64,000 nucleotides of DNA from Sweltsa coloradensis (Eukaryota; Arthropoda; Insecta; Plecoptera; Chloroperlidae): positions 2,046,001 through 2,110,000 of the forward strand of contig JAMZAV010000051.1 of the NCBI GenBank assembly GCA_024449915.1, written 5' to 3'. The position numbers and the translations under genes are program-made. The notes beneath the pieces were generated by a model that was not told the origin of the DNA, did not search any database, and saw nothing but the letters and a program-made list of their open reading frames with translations. Below are positions 1 to 11,560 of this stretch, in pieces; position 1 is the stretch's first letter, and every line of letters begins with the position of its first letter.

Positions 1-32
1 CTTGGACATTCCCTTTCCGCTACCCTCCCACC
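1..32 (-). CDS. possible second coding exon of the leftward gene (partial, weak)
   Basis: On the minus strand a CTACAG acceptor ends at 33 and is preceded by CTAAC-type branch-like sequence. From 32 down to the window edge the frame required by the phase-1 donor at 5898 stays open and reads Gly-Trp-Glu-Gly-Ser-Gly-Lys-Gly-Met-Ser-Lys. That would put the mature protein directly after a signal peptide. There is no clear pyrimidine tract and only 32 bases are visible, so this is a guess based on phase compatibility. A chance match is quite possible. Confidence 0.25.
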
Positions 33-3000
33 CTGTAGTTAGTTAGTCACCTGAAGAGATTTTTAAATAAACATAGCAAATAAATTACAAATATCCATAT
101 TCACTTCACGACTTACCCAGTCAACGAAGATCGCAACTGCACTATGAAATGTGAGGTGTTCGTACAAAGTACCAAAAGCCCAAATTCCGAGTGTAAACCC
201 CCGAAAATACCATTCAATTGCCCTCAAACTGTACGAGATAATTATTTCAATTCTAGTTTCTTCTTAATCAAGTAAATAGTATGATATTGGATTATTATAA
301 AATACGGCTTTCCCGACTTCGAATAATAACATTACAATTATTTGATTGGGACAAACGTAAAAATATAAATACTAATCTTTGCGGTTAAATATCCCGATCA
401 CATAATTTTGTTGTTTTGATTAGTGGACGTGACATTTTTTTCAGTCAATTACATGTGAAAAGAAAGTGAAACAAGACCAAGTAAGGTACACAGGAAAACT
501 GAGCTATTTAACTAAAAGGTATCTTTTAAGTATTTTAAGAAACTGCGATTCCAACGGTGAAATTTTCTATAGCAGATGGCCAGACAAGCATGAAGAGGAA
601 AACACGTATAATAAACTGAAGCAACTTAAATCTTCAGTTTCTAATTACACACTCTTGACCACGAGTGAGCACAGAGTATTCTTGAAACATAAACTTGTGG
701 TATATGATTAATGAAACATCCCACGCAACAGCACACGAAGTTAAATTATTTAAACTGCGTCTTGTAAACATGGCGAAACTTAATCCAATATACATGGTTC
801 ATACAGAAATACAGATGGTAGAATATTAAAATACTCAATGATACAACTACTCAATTGTTTGGAATGAGATTATAGGTAAATAATTTGTTGTTGATTTATT
901 TTATTCATTTATCGTTGTTTTAATAGAAGAAGAAGATAACTTGGTAGGCATGGCAAGCCAATACTAATAAACTGTGTGCTCAAGAAAAGAGATGGCTAGC
1001 CATTCCACCCCCTGACACAAACACTGGTCATTGGTGAAACATATACGATTTTATGTAATAGCACACATTAAGCACGAGATTACAGAATGAGATAATTATT
1101 CAATTTTAGTTGAAAATTTGTTTTCCAATTTAAATACGGTGGTGGTATTGAGATAAAGATAAATCAAGCACAGATGATAGTTAACAAAAATATATTTTGC
1201 AAATTGTTTCTTTAAGTACTTCTAAATAACAATTTTCGAAACATCCCAATAATTCACTAATTTTTTCAGGTGCATAGGACCTTGGAAGAAACTCTGTGCG
1301 GGCCCCCGCGACCTTGCGGGGCCCCAACCCAAAGAAAGTGCCTTGCTATTATTGCAGTCACGAGGCACCTTTACACGCCTAACCCATTTCGGCGCATGTG
1401 TCGCATAACAAGGCAATGGTCGTACCGTATGGGCATGACTTTCACACACGCACACACACACACAACAATACTTCACTTTCATAGAGAACCATCATCGGAG
1501 TGAACTTGATTTCTTTGTATCCTTATTGGATTATTATAAGAGAGTATTAGTCACTTAGACCTTGTCCTTGGGGGATATTTATTAACTGAAATTACAACTT
1601 GTCACTCGACGTGTGACAACTTCCTAGGACCCCAGGGCTTCTGCTAACATTTGCTTCGGTAACATAAAAAAATGTTGTGATGTTGTCATGTGTTGACAAC
1701 CGCTCTGTCACTATACTAAGTCTAGGGTCCATTTACTAATTTGTCACGTGGGTCGACAAATAACTAGACCCCATGTTTAGGATAATTGACCACCAATCAA
1801 TGTTCTTGTCCATAGGTAATCAATAGGATGTTAATTATTATATAATCCACGGCAATGGTGGTATTTAAAGTAAGTTCCACGACCATTCTAAAACATAATT
1901 TTGATTGATCATAGTTATCAAATGTGTGATTAGAATGACCATTTACGTGTCATAATTTCCATTTCAACCAGTACGAGAGGGTTTTACAACATATTTATAT
2001 ATGCGTATATACTACAGGTTTTTGTTATGTGTTAAACTGAAATAATTCAGGGTTAACCGTAGTACTAGTGTGGTGGGTAGGTACCGGTGCACTGTTGTCA
2101 TCTTTTCACACTCATGGGCTAACAGTGATTATGCCAACAGTGCTGAGAAGTAGAGTTGCGCTTACACTACATTCGTAACAGCATTTAGTGTACACTAACT
2201 ACCGTTAGCGGGTTCAGTGTGAACATATTGTATAAGGCTCGAATCTTAAGATTTCTTTTTACTAGCCTACGAATTGTTCGCGGCAAGTACTAGAATACAC
2301 TTAAGGGTAGTTCTTCTATCTTCTGAGAGGGATTATGACAGAGTATATTATTTAGGTTAGATTCAAAATTCGGCATACTAATCTAAATTAATGTCGACAT
2401 GTTGACTCAAAATTAAATTAATTCTATAATCTGAAAGTCATATCTCACAACGTTCATACTTAAAACATTACATTCTAGGTCGTATGTGTAAAGGAGAACA
2501 TTATACCTTTCTAAGCAATTTATCAGGCACAGTTTAGCCTTGCACCGTATGATAATAATAGGAATTTTATTTAATTGTCTCCAGTCCCGTATTCAGTTTT
2601 AAATGGAAGTTATTACGTTTATGATAATGCTTATAGAAACGTGATTGAAAATTTCAAATAGCTTTTCCCTTTCGTTTTCCCTACGGCTCTAAGAAATTAA
2701 ACAAAATCTAGGATAAGACAAATTAAGCCCCGCCTACCTAATACCAGGTCTCGTAATGATACATAATTACTTCACACATGGGTGGAGTGCAGTTATTGTT
2801 ATGACAACATGCAGCGAACGAGTTTGATACAGGCATGGTTTTTATTACGTTGATCGTGGGTGAAAATGTTCGCTACGTTTCCTGGTACCACAACCCAAGT
2901 CTTATTATCGACGACTTTCTGATGCTAGATTCGAAGCACGTTATTAAGTTCATAAACTAGAATTTAGTTTACGGAATAACGTGGATTTGTGCTCGGTTCC

Positions 3001-5897
3001 GATCTGAACTGATTTCTAGAATAGTGTTATCTAACACGCTCTAGGCAGTCTAGCGATCTACTCGCGTGTCTCATGGTTAGAGCATTACTTCTGATTAACC
3101 AATGAAGCCATAACCATTTCGTTGTCTTGCGTTTTAAGGTTAATAAAGAATATTAGTCTTATAATGTTGAATACATAAGTAAATTAGTGCTTACGAAAAT
3201 TGCATAAAAAGTGAATAATGATAAACCGACTTCAAGGTTGAGTACAGGGTGTGCATAATGCAGACTGTGTGACCATATAACAATTTATCATTGTTATTAT
3301 ATTAATATTAGACACATTAGCAGTCAAAACGTTCACTGGTTACGGCTTCAAGTGATAATGTCCATGTATCTTCTTAGTGTAGGGAGGTTCACGCTCAAAA
3401 TCACACCCCAAACACCTCATCTCACCCCAAGCCAATGCACTCTATACTTTTTGTCTGTACTTCTCAATTGTTAATGCAGCCCACACATAGGTTATCGATC
3501 CTATTTTGGCTTCTTTTCACTTGTTATATATATATTTATATGCATTGTAAATGTTATGAAAAATAATCAAATTTAATTGAACTGGATTAAACCGGGCATG
3601 ACCCCCCCCCTCTCCCCAGCCGCCCATTAATAAAGAAATAAACAGTTGGCAGTGACCATCTACTCAGACGCCAAACGAATCCTGTTATACCAGTCAAGTT
3701 TGAAACGAGTGCATGTAATTGCAGAGTTGGTGTATCTTTAAAACACCCATTACAAAAGCATGGCAAGATAGTTAAGTCCTCACATTATTTTAAAACACAA
3801 CATTGTGTGTATTATTGTGGATGGTGCAATCAGAATTCATACACCTATGAACATAGCACAACTTGTCTGATCTTGTACAGTCTAAACGCAATGTATTTGT
3901 ATTTTGATTTACAGTTTATATTCTACTTATTAACATGACCACACATCAGTTAAAGAAGGTTTATTATCATATATGTATAAATGTAATCAGAACGTATTTT
4001 TCTGACACTAGATGCTTAAAAAATGTATGTCGGTTGCGAACAGTGACATATTTTATATTAAGTTTTAATTTGCTCAGGTGAAATCTTATACCACATAGTA
4101 ATTTTATGAAAATGACTACTCGTGAGTTAAGGGTAGCAAAACTACAGAACAATTAATTACTATTCAAAGCAAACTCGAAGGAGGATAATGTATACCAATG
4201 TTCAACTCTTAACCGGGGAAACAACTATTTGTTGCACAACAAAACAGGGTTAAGAAAGAAACTGGTAGCCTAACTAATTTGCATTCACATTTGCGAGGAA
4301 AAGTGAATTTATTACAAACAGGGTCTGCTTGACAAAACTTCACATTAAGCAATTGTGGTCCTACTTATTTACCTCTTTATATAAGACGGTACAACACTAC
4401 CTAAAAAAATCGTTCAAATTGTTGTATTTGTTAGATTTGGAAACAAGAAACAGCGTCGAAAACTGATTAGCGTAGTTATGTCTATATAACTCAAGTGACG
4501 AAGTTGTATGTTCGATAGTCTGCACACTATCCTTGTTCAAAATTACGTATGATTGGTGTCAAATGGAGATGGACTCTTAATGAAACACCTACTAGCTTAT
4601 AATACACAAAAGTTATCTTTTAAGGTCGCGAACATATTTTATAAATTATATATTCAATAATTTGACTTAGGGTAACGTAAATGCACTCACATTTTTACAT
4701 ATTATAGTACGTTCATTCAACTCACAGTACAATGTTTTTGCCAAATATGTTAGCACTCTATTCCATGCATGTTATTGAATGTTTATGTTACAAGAAGGTG
4801 ATGGCTGAAGACGTTCAGACGAACTCGGACAAACTTTTATACAATATTAAAAACCCATTAAAAAAATGACTTGATCGCCAAACCACCTAATTTCATGTAC
4901 ATTCTGTACCACTTTTCTACTTCTATAATTTTCCCCAAAACAAAACAATGTCTGGGAAGTTGTTTACAAGAGATGTATCATGTTGGCATTTCACGATCAG
5001 AGAAAATTTCAAATAGTTGTCTCCTATACACAAGCTTTTGGAAATCACTACGAAAAACCTCTTTGGTGGCCCATTGACGGTCAGATGATAAAGAACTAAG
5101 TTAAGCTACATATTGAAATTATGCCCTGATTTGGACATGCACTGTGCACATATTATAATGCTGGTTCAAACCATAACCCCATGTACACAATCGATAAGCT
5201 TCAAACCGTTCTAGAATAAACCTCTGCATTGTGCATCAAAACAAAGTTTGTCCAAGCTCATCCAACAGTCTTAATGTTAAGTGCAATCTCTCACTTCAAA
5301 TGCCATTTCATCAGATTCAATCATGTCAGACATGGAACGTAAATATTCACAGAATAATATGTAGGCCTAACATGGACAAATATCATTGAATAAATTAATT
5401 AACAAGTGGTTGAATTGGCAAGTGTCTTATGAAGGTACGTAAAAACAAAATGAAAAAAAATTAGATTAGATTTTAATAGCCCCAACGTGCAAAATATTGT
5501 TGTACATGGAGAAATGATACGCGGAAATGTAACTTGCATATAATGTGTAATAATCTACCATGATAGTAATGAAAATTTCACTAATTAAAAAGCTGCTCTC
5601 ACTAATTGATAGACTTGATCAATTAAGAAGGGAACGAATGTAATATTCATTTCCTTCGAATAAACCTGCTTTAGAAATGGCAAAATGAAGTGATTATTGA
5701 CATCAACTGATATATTTTTGACTATTTATTACTACATGAAATATTTTAGTTGACATTCAACATGGTATTTATTTAAAATGTTAAAAAAAATTGCTTCCTA
5801 GTTTTGATGCTATACACATAAGCACAATACTTGTTTATGCATAACATGGTCTTTGTTGTTTTCAGTTTTCAGTATAAATATTGAAAATAGTACTCAC
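33..5897. other. gene-poor AT-rich stretch, probably intron of the leftward gene
   Basis: No convincing exon, transposon coding sequence or RNA gene is seen. It contains a short (CA)n run near 1443-1466, a GC-rich hairpin-like spot near 1300-1325, and a C-run at 3602-3612. If the exon at 5898-5958 and the candidate at 1-32 are both real, this is a 5.9-kb first coding intron. Open frames at 466-711, 3967-4152 and 4871-5077 are short, have no family resemblance and lack supporting splice sites. Confidence 0.5.
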
Positions 5898-5958
5898 CAT
5901 TTACAAGAACGAGAAGAGCCCCAAGTCCAGCCACCAGCCACTTGGGTGACGAAACCAT
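5898..5958 (-). CDS. first coding exon encoding a signal-peptide-like N-terminus
   Basis: Reading the minus strand, an ATG at 5958 in a favourable context (AAAA before, G after) opens 20 codons plus one base, followed at once by a consensus donor (ATG then GTGAGTA, intron starting at 5897). The peptide starts Met-Val-Ser-Ser-Pro-Lys-Trp and continues as a hydrophobic run (LVAGLGALLVLV) ending Asn and the first base of a Gly codon. A short n-region with one Lys, a 12-residue hydrophobic core and a phase-1 intron right after it are typical of first exons of secreted or type I membrane proteins. The rest of the gene lies to the left. The protein family cannot be told from 20 residues. A chance ORF with a chance donor is the alternative, but the combination is strong. 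Confidence 0.6.
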
Positions 5959-6229
5959 TTTTACTGATTTTAAAATTTATTTATATTTTAGTTAATATGA
6001 AACTAGTTTCGAGACGATATCTAAAATCAACAAACAACACCACACATTAACACTAGAAATCACACATAAAAAAAATAACACGATAATCCTGAGCGAAAAT
6101 AATAATCGAATTTGTTAATCACGAAAAAAATTGCAAACGGTAAATTATTAATAAAAAAATAAAAAATAAATACACAACAATGAAATTAATTTTTCTTCTA
6201 CAGTTAATTTTTTTTAAATAACGTATTTT

Positions 6230-6520
6230 TTCGCGCTTTATAAACTGACCTGGTGCGTCGAACCTAGGAATGATATCTTATAGCGACAAGCGTTATTTCG
6301 AATGCATTCCAGGTCCTCGACGCGAAACCAAGCACGTCTGCTTCGCGTAGAATCCAGCCACAGACTGACTTTCGAATTGAGTCCAGTGTCTGCCTTGCCG
6401 TCACACCTTCGCCGTGAGTTGGTGCAGGCTGCACCTTGGCGCACACTTACTCCTTCCCCACCCCTCCCTTCACATTTACCTAATCTTGTTACAACACGAA
6501 AATACGTCCGTCAATAAATA
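6230..6520 (-). promoter_or_regulatory. possible promoter and non-coding first exon of the leftward gene
   Basis: A block at about 6240-6480 is clearly richer in G, C and CpG than its AT-rich surroundings. On the minus strand it ends at CACCAG followed by GTCAGT (6252-6247), a possible donor, and a TATA-like TTTATATA lies upstream at about 6545-6556. Acceptor-like TTTTAG or CTCAG sites lie between it and the ATG at 5958. This would fit a 5' untranslated exon for the signal-peptide gene. Nothing confirms transcription. Confidence 0.3.
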
Positions 6521-6650
6521 GTTCATTGTTATATTTATAATACTGTATATAAATAGACTATAAAGTTATGTGCAAAACATTCAAAATGGGAAGTATCTGT
6601 TTTTTTATTGAATAACAACAATGTATTAATATATATATATTACTTTATGT

Positions 6651-6786
6651 TAGTACTTTAGACAGAAATTAAAAAAGTGACTACACCGGGGATCGAACCC
6701 GGGACCTAAGCAGCTTTGGTCCCATGCTAAGATCCTGGGTTCGATCCCCGGTGAAGTCACTTTTGTAATTTCTGTCTAAAGTACTA
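6651..6786. repeat. 136-bp foldback built from two opposed tRNA-like B-box halves
   Basis: The left arm starts TAGTACTTTAGACAGAAATT and the right arm ends with its reverse complement. The arms are about 62 bp and nearly matching, around a short centre (6713-6724). Each arm carries an internal Pol III B-box like GGTTCGATCCCC inside a tRNA-like T-arm (CCGGGGATCGAACC and its complement). The structure looks like two tRNA 3' halves or SINE heads joined head to head. It is not a normal tRNA gene: there is no 7-5-5-5 cloverleaf in one orientation. Confidence 0.7.
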
Positions 6787-8397
6787 AAATAACAGCGTCT
6801 TAGTCGCCTACTATAAAGCCAAGGTAAAACATCATATGATAATACTCTATGAAATGGGATAATCAGAAAATTAATCGAAACTAATTTACAGCAATAATCA
6901 AAATCATAAAATATCAGGAACCTGAACGATAGATTTGAGTGCAAATAAAATTGCCAATTAAAAAAAAAATTATAGCGATGAAAATAATAGCAACACTTGT
7001 AAAGCTATAAACGATGAAATAAAGAGGATACACGTAGCAACACTATACCTTCATGAAGCTGTCACATCGTTCAGTAAGATCTCAGACACTCTCGCACCCA
7101 AATACATTTCTCGCTTCATCAATATCCGTGATGTTAACCTTTAAAACTGTCAAGTCCATCAAGCTCTACTAATTTACTTCTCGTCAAGCTACTCCTTCCT
7201 TGCATGATTAAAATACAGGATATCGAACCAAGTGTAGGTATAATTACCTTTTATTTCACACCACAGCCTCAGAATTCACCTACGGTGGCATACATAGAAT
7301 GAGTTGGAAGTAAAGGGAGCGGGGTGTGGGTGTGGAAGAGATGCCATCGCCTTTACTAGAAATACAAGAACTTATTGGATGGCAGTCATTTTCCACTAAA
7401 AGTTATATTGTTTTACATTGTGAAATTTTGGAATTTTTTAATGCTATTCCAGAGCACTCTTACCGATATTTTAAAGTGAAAGGAAACAAATTGAAAGAAT
7501 GAGGAACTTGAATAAAAAAGGGTGAAAAAAATTGTTATGACTCGACAATAGCTTTTTTTGGTCATTATATAAAAATGTTGGGCCAATAAAAAAGTAAAGT
7601 TCTAGGTGCAATACTTTATTTTGAGATAAAATACTTTTTTTGTTGTTTAAACTCACCTTTGTCTCCAACACGAGTATAAGGGAAAATAATTTTCTGAAAT
7701 AATGTTCGATGTGCGATTTTTTGTCACATGGTACAAATAATAGTTTTGAACCGGTTTATATACAACTGTAATTCAAGAAAGGTGGCATGGCAATAACTTT
7801 GGTTTTGTTAACAATGGTAGAAATGATGAGGATTAAAGTAAGGACATGTCGCCTGAAGTTTGTTTGAAAAGTCAATCGCACATATTTTAACAAACTAATT
7901 CTGTAAGCAAATATTTAATTTGTATTGCTATTGATATCAAGTCGAAATGAGAAATGGTTTCGACCACACCTCTAAGCGCAATTTAAAACCACACCATCCA
8001 GAGCACATAGGGGTAGCTTATATTACGTAACACGCAAGACTTCTCCAGGAAAGTACCGGGAAAATACTCTTTACCGTCAGTTCTGACTGACCATCGTTTT
8101 TTGCCAAGGTTTTCTTTAGTCCCTTTCAACTAGCATCACACTATATTCACATAGTGACTTGGAAGATGACAAGTTGAGTTATCCCTGGAGAGTCTAACTA
8201 TAGGAAACTATATCTCTCCCTCGCAAAGAAAGATTTCCATTTGACCTGCGACTAGGGTTCTATGATCCTTGTCAATTTATCGAGCTTTCGTCTCGCAAAA
8301 TAAGAGCAGTTATTTCTCACGACAGCAGATCATTTCCTAGCAATAAGATACAATCAACTGCATTAATCTGCAGAATATTGCCAGCGGCTGCGGAGGT
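6787..8397. other. no gene or named repeat seen
   Basis: AT-rich sequence with only short chance reading frames. No splice-bounded exon, no inverted-repeat ends and no homology to the other repeats in this window were noticed. Confidence 0.5.
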
Positions 8398-8398
8398 C

Positions 8399-8462
8399 TC
8401 TCTCTCATTCTCTTCCTTACTTGAGCTGGAGGTTCCGGGTTCGAGTCCCATGCCTACAGAGA
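8399..8462 (+). repeat. tRNA-like fragment (SINE head remnant)
   Basis: The sequence GGAGGTTCCGGGTTCGAGTCCC (from about 8429) has a good B-box, GGTTCGAGTCC, and a T-arm-like pairing, followed by ATGCC. The region upstream does not give a clean A-box or anticodon arm. It is best read as a degenerate tRNA-derived SINE head rather than a working tRNA. Confidence 0.4.
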
Positions 8463-10055
8463 CAAACTATAGTATTGTTGTTTCAACCATACGTCATAGA
8501 ACGTTTAGTGTCGAATGCATTTCAAGCACTTTTGCAGCCATCCAAAAATAAAAATTGTGTATGGATATTGTTATTGTGTAGAGGAGCTGTTAGCACAATC
8601 ATATACAATAATTTACTTTGGTCTACTTGTTGTGACAACTCTTAGGTTCGAGTTTGATAAAACATTTCATATTAAGATAAACTATGCATTATTTTTACAT
8701 TTAGTTGTATTTTCTTCAGGTTGATACACAAAGGTTGGGTGTAACTGACGATCCATTGTAATGCAAAATATGCGCATTTTGAGGTTCCTGAAAGTGAGTT
8801 CTTTCAGACAGTACTTATCAGGAAGGTGTAGGACTATTCACTATTTGGGGGAATTGTTGAGAAAATGGGAAATTATTTGCTTAACTTTATAGGTTACTGG
8901 TAAGTATACTTACCACTACTTTTCAAAATCTACACAATTAAATCTACCAGTTCTTCATCCTTTTAAACCCGGGTAAAAAGCTACCTTATTTTGTTCTGAA
9001 TTAATAGAATTTTTCCTTATTAAATTCTAATGATTAGAAGAATTTTTGTAATGGTTCAAAAAACAAATTGTGTATCAAAACACAAAAATACACACATTTC
9101 CGGGATGTCCCGGATATTTTGTTTGCCTGTAGTAGATTCAATTTAATAAAAAAAGAAAAAAGAAAAATTGCAAAAAATCTAATTTTTGAAAATAAAATAA
9201 AATTTTGATTTTTTTTCAATTTGATGTCAATTTGGAATCCAAAATCAGCATTCTATTCCTAGAAGATCAAGGGGGGAAAAAAATCCAAAATCATTTTAAA
9301 AAATCATGAATTTCAAATTGCAAAGGTAGAAAGCAAAATTTTGGGTCCCACCTTATTGCCCTATAAAGGGTTAAGTAAAAATTTAAGAAGCAATAACTGC
9401 ACTTCATCACACGGCTTTATCCACGACTTTCGACAACATTAAAATACAAATATTTGTTAAATTTCTTCTGTCACTATTGTTGCTAAATGCTAATTACATA
9501 AATAATTCCACTATCAGTGTTCAAAAAACCACCCACCAACACCAAACACTAATCAAAAAAGCGATATAATTGTATCTAAAAATGTACGTTCGTCAAAACA
9601 TGCGATCATTATTCTTCAAAATTTCCAAAATACTTTCCTTTTTTCTCCTACATCCGGTTTTGAAAGTATACTTGAAATTAATGGAGATTATTGTTTCGCA
9701 AAACCCATCTCATTATTGTTCCGACGACCTCACTAAAGAACACAACAAATAATCTCTTGAAACCTAATAAAAAACTATGTAATATTGTGTTCTTATGATA
9801 ACTACATGTCGTAACATCTATCAAATTGTTTCGCGTTTAAGAAATGAAGAAGTGAAGAAACTAAAACAATGTACAACATAACGACGAGTAGACATGCATG
9901 AAATACTTTTTCGGATGAGCTACAAATTTTGTAATTTCCTTTTTTATGAAGATTAGTAGGCCTACCACATGTAAATGACTAATATCCACATTTAAAGAAA
10001 TTCCATAATCCTGCTTATAAAAATGAAATTTTAAATATATTTTAGCGTTATTAGG
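8463..10055. other. no gene or named repeat seen
   Basis: Very AT-rich, with several A and T runs (for example 9145-9215 and 9270-9300). Reading frames at 8421-8724, 9034-9219 and 9570-9752 have no family resemblance or splice support. Confidence 0.5.
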
Positions 10056-10632
10056 GAGCGAAGCTCTTTTAAACACATCACTTTACTGTCCGTCTGTTCG
10101 TCTGTGCGATGTGTTGAATCTCAAGATAAAAACCGAACATGACCACTTATCATTTTATCATGAGTTATATTATTTTCATGAGTTTTCTTGTGAAATTGAG
10201 ATGGCAGTATGTATTTGTTTAAATTTTAGAATTTTGTTTTTTCTTACTGTTGTAACTGTCAAATGTCATTAAGCCAGTTGAAGACGACTGAATAGTCGTC
10301 GAAATATCGTTACCTACATAGTTTTTCTTTATTTAAAAGAGAAAAAAAAGAAAAGAAAAAGAAAAGAGCAGTGTATATAGTCCAACTAATTCATCACATT
10401 ATGCGTTTTTTGTTGACATTACCCTTCAACAAGGATAAAACAAAATGTTTTGGGTGATCCTGGGAGTAAAAGGAGGTGCTAGCCCACCAGAAAATTTGAA
10501 AATATAATATGTTCTCGACACTTTTACCATTAGTGATGGCTTGAATAAGAGGGGAAACTATCAACAAGGTTCTCTACCTTCTTTGCAGGGTACTCCCGTA
10601 CGTGTACTTGTTGTTATTCTTAGCCAACCGTG
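10056..10632 (+). repeat. R1 repeat, short form, with an insert
   Basis: Starts GGGAGCGAAGCT, followed by the family head with GTCCGTCTGTTCGTCTGTG and AAAACCGAACATGACC, and closes with the family tail GGGTACTCCCGTAC then CTTGTTG near 10597-10616. It lacks the inner block present at 14931-15530. About 240 bp (10150-10390) are not in the other copies. They include a GACGACT/GAAT/AGTCGTC hairpin at 10283-10300 and an A/G-rich tract, so look like a separate insert. Confidence 0.6.
10283..10300 (+). other. GACGACT hairpin followed by GAAATATCG
   Basis: A perfect 7-bp stem (10283-10289 with 10294-10300) around a GAAT loop, flanked by GAA on the left and GAAATATCG on the right. Hairpins of this shape, GAAGACGAC...GTCGTCGAAA, recur near the 3' ends of some animal retroelements. 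This one sits in an insert ending in an A-rich tract (10331-10370), which suits a retroelement tail. It does not show a full hammerhead core. Confidence 0.4.
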
Positions 10633-11485
10633 TTTTCTTTGTTACGCTTGGAACAAATTGTGTGTCAGACAGCTATTACAATTTGCACTGTTTTATTTAA
10701 TTTTCATCAAAACACATTAATTAAAACTAAAAACATGCACCATTAAATCAGAAAATATAAGGAAGCTGTATAATGATAGCATGTAATACCATGATCATCA
10801 ACTAGCGTTAAAAATAGATCAAGAATAACGAGTTCAGTTTTTTCAGATTGAATAATTGCATCTGGTACTTGGTGGGTGACCCTGTAAATCTCTGGAACAC
10901 AGACAGGTAGACTACTTGTTTCTGTTAAACATTCGCACAGATACAGTACCGGTACTAAGCGAGTTCCGTTGGCAAATGCATGTTCTTGAAGCCTTGAAAA
11001 TTTGGTACAAGCTTACAGCTACTGCCAAGAAAATGCCTTAGGCTTTTGTGAAGGACTATTAGACTATAAGCAGAGCAAACGGGATAAGTTTTTACATTTT
11101 GTTCTATAATGCATCGGCATATCTTTTTTACAAATCACTTTTTAGCATAGTTAAAATAAGAATGCAATTTAAAAATGAAATTGATTTATATGTTGCGTTT
11201 TTTGTTAATTAGAGCAATTATTAATCAATACTGGTAATGACTAGTGAAAGTGAGTTTTATTGCTTTAAGGTTACGACATTACTTGATTATTCACTAGGCA
11301 TTGATTTGCAAAACCGACAAAGAATCACAGATTATTGCAATATTAGTTAAAATTGTTTCGAACATTTGTATCTCGTTAACGACATATTAAACAGGATTTC
11401 ATGGCAAAACAAGTAACGAGTTATGTATTTCTTTTGCCGTTAAATATGCTATTGAAGGATATACAACCAACAGAGATATATCATG
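10633..11485. other. no gene or named repeat seen
   Basis: AT-rich sequence without recognisable exons, inverted-repeat ends or tRNA-like parts. Confidence 0.5.
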
Positions 11486-11560
11486 CGAAACGCGCGAGAC
11501 TCAGACTCGGAAGGTCGCAGATCTATTCCGTCACCGGCAATCCTAACTGACTTTTTCTAA
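11486..11560 (+). repeat. degenerate SINE fragment
   Basis: GACTCGGAAGGTCGCAGATC followed by ACCGGCAATCCTAACTGACT matches in order the 3' part of the SINE on the minus strand at 25300-25440 (GATTCGGGAGGTTC...ACCGGCAATCCTGACTGAAG). It is diverged and incomplete, and its B-box is damaged. Confidence 0.45.

Noticed and set aside
10270..10312. Hammerhead ribozyme
   Set aside because: A stem followed by GAAA is present, but the CUGANGA core and the two other stems are not found.
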